Source: a virus. From it: a stretch of DNA of 64,000 bases. Position numbers and translations under genes: made by a program. The stretch spans positions 24,519-88,518 of IMG/VR virus record IMGVR_UViG_3300049489_000842; one strand, given 5' to 3'. Below the pieces are notes generated by a model. It was not told the origin of the DNA, did no database searches, and saw nothing but the letters and a program-made list of their open reading frames with translations. Below, one piece after another: positions 27,301 through 33,552 of this stretch (positions are counted from its first letter, which is position 1; each line of letters starts with the position of its first letter).

Positions 27301-28069
27301 TGATTATAATCTTGGCATCATTAGTTATAAAAGCAGGAGGAGAGTCTATATCATCTCCTTTAATAATTTCACGTTTACCTTCTTTCTTTAATCTAGAAGT
27401 AGGTACTCGAGTTAATTTAGATATCCCACCTTTTATTACTCTTGGGTCTACTAAGTCAACCATAGGAACACCTCCTTCAACATACGATTTGTATACATAA
27501 TATACAGTCACTTTATTATCAGTACTTTCTATCTTCTTACCATCAACTTGATCTTGAGAATATAGAACAACTGACCCGGCTTTTATTGGGCCATCCGGCT
27601 CTTTAGTATACTGCTTTCTTAAAGCTTTCTCATAAGATTCCACATCTACATTAGGTACAGGAACTTTACTGGCAAGAACTATATCCTGGTAATCCATTAA
27701 TGGTATTTTCCCGGATTTACCAACAAAGAAATCCGCATTATAATCTTTAAACAAAACAGGTTCAAGATTACGATCTTGTTTTACACCGGAGTATTCCTTT
27801 GCAAGGTCTATATATCTCCAGTCTCCGAACTCTTTTATGAATTCAGGAGAGTGAATCCTGGCTTTTAACAGATGTGTTTTTGTAGTGTCTTGAACTACGC
27901 TTTCTATGGTTTTATATAGTATTGAAGGTTCTCCTTCTCTGGTATAATCTAAAGGATACCCGTTATTAGATTCAAGAACAGCATAAGCTATATCTTTATT
28001 TCCGAACATTTTAGTTAAATCCCTAAGATTTTTTCTTACGGAAGGTAGATTTAATGCTAAACAACCCAT
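21374..28069 (-). CDS. Giant large-polyvalent-type protein with zincin motif
   Basis: The product is 2231 aa, one of the longest frames here. Several stretches resemble large polyvalent proteins: HSPEFIKEFGDW (about 73-84), and an EVQSDLFQKGR segment near 568-578 followed by a helix leading to GYEKVLFPKGE. A metallopeptidase-like HEYAH (H811, E812, H815) follows, then very long helical, charged regions. The C-terminal 500 residues are more hydrophobic (WNLPSFLANLLQGNVANL). Proteins of this kind are usually packaged and injected, and it could be a subunit or partner of the virion RNA polymerase. It is isolated on the minus strand between two plus-strand blocks and appears to have its own promoter and terminator. 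The exact role is unknown. Confidence 0.65.
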   Translation of the reverse strand: MGCLALNLPSVRKNLRDLTKMFGNKDIAYAVLESNNGYPLDYTREGEPSILYKTIESVVQDTTKTHLLKARIHSPEFIKEFGDWRYIDLAKEYSGVKQDRNLEPVLFKDYNADFFVGKSGKIPLMDYQDIVLASKVPVPNVDVESYEKALRKQYTKEPDGPIKAGSVVLYSQDQVDGKKIESTDNKVTVYYVYKSYVEGGVPMVDLVDPRVIKGGISKLTRVPTSRLKKEGKREIIKGDDIDSPPAFITNDAKIIIIKSTGVSLADETFEDSAEYLTKAYEAGKNNIPATVVTKTSPNSSFDSQLAQKIQDKLQKLYPEIKLNITNTPAWEYGDNVFNQEEYDKQINYRLKATEILLSDKAKQIFSKGEKAKWDLNKILTELSVPKEQKQLLLDLGITDREQLALELASKYSYSVEINTAKSEQTPAYYNEDTGILEGGMYERNSEYYSNLTVPGGTNYTENEISTPLIVPSIKGHAEFSTDNGIGWFRSDEKFIPNNTHKHNPLYTYYNFTKDDSVYPTQYIGGQEVFEYNNKFYVRDRTTNEPLGEYATKKEAESYINTYINNLPKTRRILEVQSDLFQKGRDKDDLATDFYTPTTEEDFAKNPKGEEEYITRNSFLQLLNKDNNWVTFFIKSIIQDSAKKGYEKVLFPKGETAAKVEGHETIADSIKRKDAEIDHIKYAIEKGQDEYYYEDHRGNSGYFPANKDLLDKAEKEKQELKSQGIEKLKPIEAFYEIKVGNILEKQFGKDNVKTITDEYGNEWREITINPARDLSNIFLQKNEANQIIGQANTKALTILVDAINQKQDTLPHEYAHHYIAWNRNTPIVQEAIKKWGSEEALVQSIGEQAVKQKGDAWEWWKKFVNWFLGDLNKLSLLDKAALTKILTDAFLTRQDLTELEQKPTIDEDLALTSYSKEDTPFINIMSEGEVAEALAEIDAAITGGVLSFVVKPEKFRTSYDNEVIEKSFVKLGWVSGVKEGVNFYSRPTKKAYQKKSEDNNISLASRVIPPNSLEERVNILLEGMSLNPADHIIYPGNMAEGTAIEKAIIEAVPEAIILNLPSSPVISEFNSRLYDSITTDPSDPRIVQVTGTSDMDLYNKLMYDNYSTSVSRELVKMAPTDELSEEIFLNIKVPNAEKKVKTEIKSLENHIHRERLKGSAEKDLQYFIDRVNEKKQVLKDIKNFKSVTQIKQMADMDKKEVERILNSTLVSSEDILSARKIIDTWAAISDFEDESTNYLLEDVEIQDPTVKALFRDIYIEFETLGKDLNKLGKSVFVNRASENLGKTFTFRDMITLKTRVWNWIYKNFYSIAHLDNPIAAYLMNKINTVNSMATTRAITKSRELGELYKRLKDSKFDVELFWQKGNNDDITGNLVTEYTFKFWNNMRNFHKNKTSVSWLRDNTFIIDPKRAEKDRQDYIDELTPNIGVEMATKKVDEAAALFKEYKSISKDFMIAEFGHTDLNRLTSAELNIYDSWINNNSPVRRHRLFTVDAAPNSKYKNLVGYDADRFIVIVPKKYDSKGKPLNLYDKNYETIKNDPIAFAFYEEAAKIVDDAYNNFNDSSLSRFTLAHVESGMIQEMHQLGIKDFAKDAAINYFTSANNKEKVIDPITGKEVKKVEKSVITLAEAIEVEYKRRRDLLKAQKINLTAKDEAILFTEASNYIMSGDKGDIFMALNSLNLASMTYSYKAAIQPEIDLAMHYLDEMAGLTGRQRMIAELEDEKKKPNPNKFIIEKLELALKNTGNNVKLKDITEQDVQNAKDMINYFVDKEYYDLGGEDRSFRKGRKFYTKKEKEELLLLKQELDVLKSKGGNQSKIDTIETRINSLGRYISVDKMVQSLIDSLRFTALSWNLPSFLANLLQGNVANLIESVRGENFTTSGLKQATGLLFSERGKFDNIVKNYAILGDIMYDFAHKNPFEEKKSSLGNAARFIKPMEGNKFVETVNQGQVMVAMMLHHKVKDVDTGEEISFWDAVDESGKLILKSDGTDKYSFNGKTGDEAITGITLKVRNQLTAIHGDYTNPKLVQKYATGRALILFKTWFFDPFMARFGPKRWDYISQSYKQGRYITTLQAIREFGLNYKTFKAAYDRGEVSAVQLQNLRVTMMELTVGVMTYVLQALVKAEMCNNNSASTLKCRSAAGKFLVSSLRRLDQETRTFWSVKGYLDILNNPTAILKYMQSLNRVVGYAEDVLAGRGMENQQGENKFLNEAIKMTPGAKELFKWAELDEVSRLY

Positions 28070-28093
28070 AATTTTATATATTTATTTATAGTA

Positions 28094-28101
28094 CAAATGT
28101 A
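28094..28101 (-). promoter_or_regulatory. Bacteroidota-type promoter -7 element for the giant gene
   Basis: On the minus strand TACATTTG (bases 28101 down to 28094), followed by TA, matches TAnnTTTG and lies 25 bases before the giant gene start. The 52-base divergent spacer 28070-28121 otherwise holds only AT-rich sequence. It must also start the plus-strand unit, for which I see no clear element. Confidence 0.5.
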
Positions 28102-28121
28102 ATAATTTAAAAGATAATACG

Positions 28122-28526
28122 ATGAACGAAAAATCACATGTTGCTCTTGTAAAAAGAGTATGTAGAGTATGCCTTCAAACAGAAGATGCTGAAATACTTT
28201 TAGCAACCCATTATCATAAAAATGGAGAACCTGTAGAAGATCTTGCTCCTATGCATGGTAAAGTAGTAGGCTTTATAGAAGATGGTATGTGTAAAAAATG
28301 TAAAGAAAAGCACGAAGGTTTTCTTGTTTTAATAGGCTGTGACTTAAGTGCTAATGACTCTTCAAAAGATAACCCAGTACTGTTAGGAAAGAATGTACTT
28401 GTTAAAAAAGATTCAGGTTTTGGTTTATATTTACAAGAAAAAGGTCTTATAAAAGATGATATAGCTTATATTGATAAACCAGATTTTGAAGAACTACAAT
28501 TAAAAATATCTTCAGAACAAAACTAA
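28122..28526 (+). CDS. Zinc-knuckle protein, unknown function
   Basis: The product is 134 aa. It has two CxxC pairs (CRVC at about 14-17 and CKKC near 65-68) with a His-containing loop between (ATHYHKNGE), suggesting one treble-clef or ribbon site. The C-terminal half includes a Gly/Lys-rich part (DNPVLLGKNVLVKK) and an acidic tail. It opens the accessory plus-strand block. Family not recognised. Confidence 0.55.
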   Translation: MNEKSHVALVKRVCRVCLQTEDAEILLATHYHKNGEPVEDLAPMHGKVVGFIEDGMCKKCKEKHEGFLVLIGCDLSANDSSKDNPVLLGKNVLVKKDSGFGLYLQEKGLIKDDIAYIDKPDFEELQLKISSEQN

Positions 28527-28531
28527 GTTTT

Positions 28532-28711
28532 ATGATAGGATGTGGTTATTGTCTTTACGAAAAGGAGTGTCATGTACATAATCCTAATGTAAACAAGGCT
28601 AGCTTCGGCTGTCCTGGCTTCCGTCACTTTGACGATGCGCCAATTTCAAATGTAAACTTCCCTAAGGAAGAAGTGTCTAATTTTAACGATAGATTGAATG
28701 AAAAAAATTGA
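28532..28711 (+). CDS. Small Cys/His-rich protein
   Basis: The product is 59 aa with an N-terminal Cys/His cluster: CGYC, ECHVH and CPGFRHF. It could coordinate one zinc ion. It overlaps the dUTPase start by 14 bases, consistent with coupling. Function is unknown. Confidence 0.55.
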   Translation: MIGCGYCLYEKECHVHNPNVNKASFGCPGFRHFDDAPISNVNFPKEEVSNFNDRLNEKN

Positions 28712-29123
28712 AGTAAAGATTGCAGGGGCTGGACAAATGCCCCTTTATGCTAAACCTGGAGATGCAGGTTGCGATTTGTGTTACTATGGGGATAAACCGC
28801 TAGGTTTAAAGCCAAGGGAGATAACAAAAGTTCCGACCGGAGTATTTCTCGAGATACCAGAAGGGTATGAATGCCAAGTTAGGCCTAGAAGCGGATTAGC
28901 TTTAAAAGGTATTATAACTATATTAGGCACAGTGGATTCTGGCTATAGAGGAGAGATTTGTGCTATAGTGCATAACACAACATCAGAGATGTTTGTACTT
29001 CAACCTTTTGATAGAATATCTCAGTTAGTATTCAATAAAGTTGTTCAGGCAGATTTTGAAAGAGTTATTACACTATCAGAATCGGAAAGGGGAATAGGAG
29101 GATTTGGACATACTGGAATATGA
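28698..29123 (+). CDS. dut: dUTP diphosphatase (trimeric dUTPase)
   Basis: The product is 141 aa with all five trimeric dUTPase motifs: I PGDAGCDL at 20-27, II RPRSGLA at 62-68, III GTVDSGYRGE at 77-86, IV RISQL at 106-110 and V RGIGGFGHTG at 131-140. It hydrolyses dUTP to dUMP, keeping uracil out of phage DNA and feeding dTMP synthesis. Its stop overlaps the next start (ATGA). Nucleotide metabolism is also the theme of the nearby broken dNMP kinase. Confidence 0.95.
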   Translation: MKKIEVKIAGAGQMPLYAKPGDAGCDLCYYGDKPLGLKPREITKVPTGVFLEIPEGYECQVRPRSGLALKGIITILGTVDSGYRGEICAIVHNTTSEMFVLQPFDRISQLVFNKVVQADFERVITLSESERGIGGFGHTGI

Positions 29124-29374
29124 GTTTAACGTTTTCTAAAGCTGATGTTCAGTTTAAAGTAGGAAGTAAACTTGTAAAGTTCAGTGTAGTTCATAATTTA
29201 CCTGAAATTTTTGGGTTACATTTCGAAGGGGCACTAACAAATTGGTTAGTAAGAACAGATACTTTCACAGCAAAGTCTCTTTGTAAGTATATAAATCAGA
29301 AACAGGATGAATATGTATGCATGACTATTAAAACTTGGAATAGATTAAATAAAAATGACAACACAGAAACCTGA
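29120..29374 (+). CDS. Hypothetical protein, paralogue A
   Basis: The product is 84 aa, coupled to dUTPase by an ATGA overlap. It is clearly related to the gene at 30756: both share VKFSV-HNLP, FGL, AL-NW, RTD--TA-SLC, YI and EYVCMT followed by RLNK. The family is beta-rich at the start and helical later. Function is unknown; the pair brackets a small cluster containing the broken dNMP kinase. Confidence 0.6.
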   Translation: MSLTFSKADVQFKVGSKLVKFSVVHNLPEIFGLHFEGALTNWLVRTDTFTAKSLCKYINQKQDEYVCMTIKTWNRLNKNDNTET

Positions 29375-29519
29375 AGTTCAAACTATTTTCACCAGAGAAG
29401 AGGTGGAGAAATTATTAGCAAGGCAAAGGAGGTTTTCTACAAAAGGTATAAGACACATCCATCCATTTACCCGGACTTTAGTACGGGAACACATTAAGAA
29501 ATCAAAATTAAAATTTTAA
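29355..29519 (+). CDS. Hypothetical very small basic protein
   Basis: The product is 54 aa from ATG 29355, overlapping the previous gene by 20 bases. It is basic, with RQRRF and a Lys-rich end (KKSKLKF), and has an N-terminal helix (REEVEKLLAR). It may bind nucleic acid. The evidence is composition and dense packing only. Confidence 0.45.
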   Translation: MTTQKPEVQTIFTREEVEKLLARQRRFSTKGIRHIHPFTRTLVREHIKKSKLKF

Positions 29520-29534
29520 AAAGGAGAATTAAGT

Positions 29535-29720
29535 ATGAAAAAAAGATTATTAAAGTTACTAGGCCTATACACACAGGCAGATATGGTTTCCTTCGGGAAT
29601 TACCTTCTTTCTATGGAAAGAGAAAAAGTTTTAATGGAAAACTGCAACTCTCCATTTGAGTATGAAGCGAAGAGTGTTAAAGTACATGACGCGGATTTTG
29701 ACCAATGGAAAAGCCGGTAG
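29535..29720 (+). CDS. Hypothetical small protein
   Basis: The product is 61 aa with a Shine-Dalgarno (aaaggaga, 8 bases before the ATG). It is amphipathic and has no motif. It overlaps the following frame by 16 bases. Function is unknown. Confidence 0.5.
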   Translation: MKKRLLKLLGLYTQADMVSFGNYLLSMEREKVLMENCNSPFEYEAKSVKVHDADFDQWKSR

Positions 29721-29854
29721 AAAAACTATGGATTAGCTTTGAAGAATGGAAATTTGAAAAAGAATGGTTGAAGGGTAGAGAAAAGTTATTCTTTAGGGCT
29801 AATCCTATTGCACACGAACTCCTTCATGAAACTATACGGAAAAACATTAAATGA
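29705..29854 (+). CDS. Hypothetical very small protein
   Basis: The product is 49 aa starting inside the preceding gene. It is Trp, Lys and Glu rich (LWISFEEWKFEKEW). It contains HELLHE, which formally fits HExxH, but in so short a peptide I treat this as chance. Support is modest. Confidence 0.4.
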   Translation: MEKPVEKLWISFEEWKFEKEWLKGREKLFFRANPIAHELLHETIRKNIK

Positions 29855-29881
29855 ACTAATGAAAGAAAGGGTAAAAACAAA

Positions 29882-30753
29882 ATGAATAAAGATAAAAATA
29901 ATAAACTCCCCATACATCTGATTGGTATCAGTGGTCGTATGGGGAGTGGTTAAGTAAAGATACTGTTGGAAAAATTGTACAGTATTTATTTGCTAAAGAA
30001 GAATCTTCTATAATATATGTAAAGTCAAAGTTAGTAAAAGACATGAGTAATATTTTATTAGACTTTGAAGGATATATTAATGAAGGATATGATAAAAACA
30101 GTAACTGGCAAATAAAGAAGTTCGCTACCAAAGTTAAGGAGATATGCTCACTTCTCACTGGGATACCTGTGAAAGACTTTGAGAAAGAAGAAGTTAAAAG
30201 TAGTTATTTAGGAGAAGAGTGGGACTATATTAAGTTTGAAAGTTCCGGTAAAAAAGTAATGAATAGAAAAGAGTATTTGGATTACATAGCAGGTACAACT
30301 TTTATGCATACTAAATTAGATTTTAACAGGATGACAGTAAGAGAACTACTTCAAAAAGTAGGTACAGATGCAATGAGAGATGTTATACATCCTGATGTTT
30401 GGGTTAATGCTTTGATGAAGGATTATAGAGATAAAGTAGACTTTGATAAATCTTTACCACCAAATAAAAACTGGTTAATTACAGATGTACGCTTTCCTAA
30501 TGAGGCTAAAGCTATTAAAGATAGAGGTGGGATTGTTGTTAGGGTTAATAGACCTTCTGTAAGAAAAGAGGAAGTCACAAATGCTTTGACAGGAGAGAAA
30601 GATTACTTTCATGTCCATTATCCGAAGGACGAACATCCTTCTGAAACAGCTTTGGATGGCTATCAATTCGACTATATCATTGACAATTCTGGTAGTATTG
30701 AGGATCTTATACGTAAGACAAAGGAGTTTTTAATCTCATTTAATCTTTTATAA
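29882..30753 (+). pseudogene. Deoxynucleoside monophosphate kinase, frameshifted in the P-loop
   Basis: Frame 2 from ATG 29882 reads LIGISGRMGSG and then stops at TAA 29951-29953. Frame 1 resumes with KDTVGKIVQYLF at 29956 and runs to 30753. Joined, they give the Walker A motif GRMGSGKDT of phage dNMP kinases (T4 gene 1-like), which phosphorylate dNMPs to dNDPs. The second part carries the family's signatures: RELLQKVGTDAMRD, LITDVRFPNEA and VRVNRP, then HPSETALDG. Five bases (TAAGT, 29951-29955) are in excess. An internal ATG at 30043 could yield a protein lacking the P-loop. Either the gene is broken, the assembly has an error, or an unusual recoding occurs. Confidence 0.8.
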
Positions 30754-30755
30754 AG

Positions 30756-31040
30756 ATGATTGGAATAATGAACGTTAAATTTATACATATGAAATTAGTA
30801 TTAGCTGAAATAGAATTTGAAGTAGATGCCAAACCTGTAAAATTTAGTGTGTATCACAACTTACCAGATACTTTTGGTTTAAGCTTACAAGATGCACTCG
30901 AGAATTGGTTTATAAGAACTGACAAATATACTGCTGCATCTCTTTGTAATTATATTAAAAACAAAGGAATAGAGTATGTTTGTATGACTGAAACACAGTA
31001 TAAACGATTAAATAAATATGAAAACAAACGAAATAATTGA
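30756..31040 (+). CDS. Hypothetical protein, paralogue B
   Basis: The product is up to 94 aa; in-frame ATGs at 30756, 30768 and 30789 are all possible, and comparison with its paralogue at 29120 favours 30789. Shared blocks are VKFSV-HNLP, FGL, AL-NW, RTD--TA-SLC, YI and EYVCMT. It overlaps the next gene by 23 bases. Function is unknown; recent duplication is likely. Confidence 0.6.
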   Translation: MIGIMNVKFIHMKLVLAEIEFEVDAKPVKFSVYHNLPDTFGLSLQDALENWFIRTDKYTAASLCNYIKNKGIEYVCMTETQYKRLNKYENKRNN

Positions 31041-31458
31041 AGGAAATAAGTTGATTGCCGAGTTTATGGGTTATGTGCTTCATGATCTAGGTGATGGAAA
31101 AAGCCCATACTATAATCATAATAATAAGTATTTAAAACCCTGCGCAGTAATACGTTTAGATAAAGGAGAGAAACTTCAATTTGACTCTTCTTGGGACTGG
31201 CTTATGCCAGTTGTAGAGAAAATTGAAAGTTTGACAAACTATGTAAATACTGTAGAATATAATAAAAGTAATTATTTAGGAGCTTTTTATTTCTCTATTC
31301 TAACAATTCCATTTAGTTCTATTACACAACATGTGTACATTAATGCGGAACATAAGAAAATGATGGGTAAAGATGTTACAGATAGTTGGGCAGATACTAA
31401 GATAGAAGCTGTATATAAAGTAGTAGTTGAATTTATAAAATGGTACAATGGAAAGTAA
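31018..31458 (+). CDS. Phage ABA-sandwich-like hypothetical protein
   Basis: The product is 146 aa. The frame has the layout of a widespread phage hypothetical family: an N-terminal IAEFMGY, a middle FDSSWDWLMPVVEKIESL, and a C-terminal IEAVYKVVVEFIKWYN. I believe this corresponds to the phage ABA sandwich family, whose function is unknown. It overlaps both neighbours, as is typical of this dense block. Confidence 0.55.
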   Translation: MKTNEIIEGNKLIAEFMGYVLHDLGDGKSPYYNHNNKYLKPCAVIRLDKGEKLQFDSSWDWLMPVVEKIESLTNYVNTVEYNKSNYLGAFYFSILTIPFSSITQHVYINAEHKKMMGKDVTDSWADTKIEAVYKVVVEFIKWYNGK

Positions 31459-31792
31459 ATATAAAGAAAGAGCTGAAGAAATCTTAAAAATGAATATCTG
31501 TATAGATGTAATTGGAGAGGATACGAGTACTTATGCTTATACTATTAAAGCCATGTGCCAGTTGGCAGAAGAAGTTGAAAAAGTCTACAGAGATCCTTTA
31601 ATGTTTGGAGAAGAAGGTTCTATACAAAAGGTATATTCAAAAGCTTATGTAGAAGAACTCCTGCAAAAACAGAGAGAACTGTGTCTTGAAACTGTAAAAT
31701 CAGATGCGATGAAACTTTATGACTCTGATGTTCCTGATTGTTGGGATGGAGATAGTATTCTAAACGCAAAACTTAAAATTGATGGATGCTAA
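31448..31792 (+). CDS. Hypothetical protein
   Basis: The product is 114 aa, mostly helical, Glu-rich and Cys-containing (NICIDVIG, AMCQLAEEVEK, RELCLETV). No known domain. It overlaps the previous gene by 11 bases and the next start by 11. Confidence 0.5.
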   Translation: MESKYKERAEEILKMNICIDVIGEDTSTYAYTIKAMCQLAEEVEKVYRDPLMFGEEGSIQKVYSKAYVEELLQKQRELCLETVKSDAMKLYDSDVPDCWDGDSILNAKLKIDGC

Positions 31793-32381
31793 ATTAAGAT
31801 TTAAAGAAGGTTGGATAATGTTACTTCGCCCTTTTAGGTTTGCTGAACTTAAACAGCCTTTACAAAAGATGACTATACTGTACGCTTATTCTGAAAAACC
31901 TATGCTCAAAGTTGAATTGAGTGAAAAAGGAAAGGAGGCTATCAGTGAGCTTTATAATCATAGTTTTGAAGGTGATCCAGGCAGACTGTTTATGGAGCCT
32001 GAAGATGAGTATTATACTAGAATCCAATTATCAGAAGATGCTATTTTTAAAGCATATTCTACTGTAGAAATATACTCTGGAGAAGTAGTACAATGCTATG
32101 TAGAAAAAACTATGTGTCGATTTTATCCTGATGAGTATACTGTAATACGTAGAGAAACTTTTGAAGAAGTTATGACCTCAGAGGAATACACTATGGACAT
32201 AGAATCAGGTAGTTATTATGATATAGAAAATATCCAAGATAAAGTACATTATGTTAGAAGTAGAGGAATAGATGATACGTTAGCAAAACGTATGTGTTCT
32301 TCTGAAGCTAAGGATTCAGTAATTTTTAGGCCTAAGCGGGAACTACTAGAGATATTCTGTAGGGAACATGAAATTTATTAA
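31782..32381 (+). CDS. Hypothetical protein
   Basis: The product is 199 aa from ATG 31782 (a TTG one codon earlier is in frame). The N-terminal 120 residues look beta-rich with many Tyr and Glu. A C-terminal segment (VHYVRSRGIDDTLAKRMCSSE) has a faint resemblance to the helix region of SufB-like proteins, too weak to use. Function is unknown. Confidence 0.5.
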   Translation: MDAKLRFKEGWIMLLRPFRFAELKQPLQKMTILYAYSEKPMLKVELSEKGKEAISELYNHSFEGDPGRLFMEPEDEYYTRIQLSEDAIFKAYSTVEIYSGEVVQCYVEKTMCRFYPDEYTVIRRETFEEVMTSEEYTMDIESGSYYDIENIQDKVHYVRSRGIDDTLAKRMCSSEAKDSVIFRPKRELLEIFCREHEIY

Positions 32382-32401
32382 AAACTTAAAATTGATTGAT
32401 T

Positions 32402-32590
32402 ATGTCTGATATTGAAGTAGATAAATGTGATTTTTGTCAAAAGATAGTACAAGTAGTGAGAACTTATTTAAGGCCTTCTTTGTTTATAAAACCATCTGTG
32501 TTTGAGGAATATAAAGACCTCTATAATTCAGGTAATTATTTTATTATAATCAAAACTTGTAATAGTTGTGGTAAACCTAAAATTGATTAA
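32402..32590 (+). CDS. Small zinc-knuckle protein
   Basis: The product is 62 aa with CDFC near the start and CNSC near the end, the two halves of a zinc ribbon separated by a Tyr/Phe-rich loop. ATG 32402 is chosen over an upstream in-frame alternative start at 32396 for its A/T-rich leader. The next gene starts one base after the stop. Confidence 0.5.
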   Translation: MSDIEVDKCDFCQKIVQVVRTYLRPSLFIKPSVFEEYKDLYNSGNYFIIIKTCNSCGKPKID

Positions 32591-32591
32591 T

Positions 32592-32966
32592 ATGGAAAAG
32601 ATACTAAGAAAAGTCAGTACGAAGGATAGACTTCCTGAACCTTTAGAAGAAGTTTTTTGTGATTGTGGCGAATACGGATTAAATGTGCTTTATCTTAATA
32701 AAGACCATGCCATTAAAAAATTTGATAAATGGACTATTTCTAATTCTGGATACAACGCTTTGTTTGAGCCAGAATATTGGTATGAAGAAGTTGATTTGAT
32801 CGAATTACTGCCTAAGCAAGCTATTTCTCATTTAGCTTTATATGATGAAGCTAAAGAAAGATATGAAAAAGCTATGTCTGTACTAAAAAATGGAAATTAC
32901 ATCAGAACTAGTATGGTTCATATTGAAAAAGCACTTAAAATTGCAGCAGGTATTAAGGAGGAATAA
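32592..32966 (+). CDS. DUF551-like hypothetical protein
   Basis: The product is 124 aa from ATG 32592. The opening (STKDRLPEPLEEVFCDCG, later PEYWYEEVDL) resembles the short DUF551-type phage module, where a KDRLPE start precedes a conserved Trp-containing end. The second half is helical (YDEAKERYEKAMSVLK). Function of such modules is unknown. Confidence 0.5.
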   Translation: MEKILRKVSTKDRLPEPLEEVFCDCGEYGLNVLYLNKDHAIKKFDKWTISNSGYNALFEPEYWYEEVDLIELLPKQAISHLALYDEAKERYEKAMSVLKNGNYIRTSMVHIEKALKIAAGIKEE

Positions 32967-32968
32967 TT

Positions 32969-33358
32969 ATGACAGTACAAGAAATGGATAAATCCCTTAC
33001 TACTTCATGGAAACAAATGCCGGAATGGTGGGGGAATCCAGAACTAGGTTTTGAGTGCTGGGGTAAGAGATATGAAAAAAACTATGGTACTTATAAAGTC
33101 TACATATTTGGTAAAAAAGATTACGGGAAAAATAGTCCGCAATATGATTACACTAATAAGGACCCAGAAAAAGGTTTCTATGATGAATCTACTAGATATA
33201 TTAAAGGATATGTTGATCATAGTGATTGGAGTTTTTGTGTTAGGGGATGTTATTCCGGTTCAGTAGGTTATGCACATTTAAATGACATATTACCTCAAAG
33301 CGGAGAAGAGGCATGTAAAATGCTTGACGAAATATTTAAAAAAGAAAGGATTTACTAA
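32969..33358 (+). CDS. Hypothetical aromatic-rich protein
   Basis: The product is 129 aa with a clear Shine-Dalgarno (aaggagg) before the ATG. It is rich in Trp, Tyr and Gly (MPEWWGNPELGFECWGK). The middle is polar and beta-like and the end is helical. It shares a TAATG overlap with the next gene. Family not recognised. Confidence 0.5.
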   Translation: MTVQEMDKSLTTSWKQMPEWWGNPELGFECWGKRYEKNYGTYKVYIFGKKDYGKNSPQYDYTNKDPEKGFYDESTRYIKGYVDHSDWSFCVRGCYSGSVGYAHLNDILPQSGEEACKMLDEIFKKERIY

Positions 33359-33552
33359 TGAAAAGTTATAAAATTGAAATAACACAACGTGAAGATAATA
33401 GTATTAGTATGACAAGGACCAATGATGGTTTTAATCTAGCTGAATTATTAGGTTTTTTAGAACTTGTAAGAATGGAACTTTATGCTATTTTTAAACAGGA
33501 AATTAAAGTAGATGAAATTAAAAGAAATACTATTATAGATGGCAAAGATTAA
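33358..33552 (+). CDS. Hypothetical small protein
   Basis: The product is 64 aa. Its start overlaps the previous stop and its end overlaps the next gene by 14 bases. It has an N-terminal beta hairpin and a Leu-rich helix (LLGFLELVRMELYAIF). Function is unknown. Confidence 0.5.
   Translation: MKSYKIEITQREDNSISMTRTNDGFNLAELLGFLELVRMELYAIFKQEIKVDEIKRNTIIDGKD

Noticed and set aside
29811-29831. HExxH (HELLH) in the 49-aa frame
   Set aside because: The peptide is too short for a zincin fold and lacks a third ligand; likely chance.
31782-32381. SufB-like iron-sulfur assembly protein
   Set aside because: The resemblance covers one short helix segment and could easily be chance.
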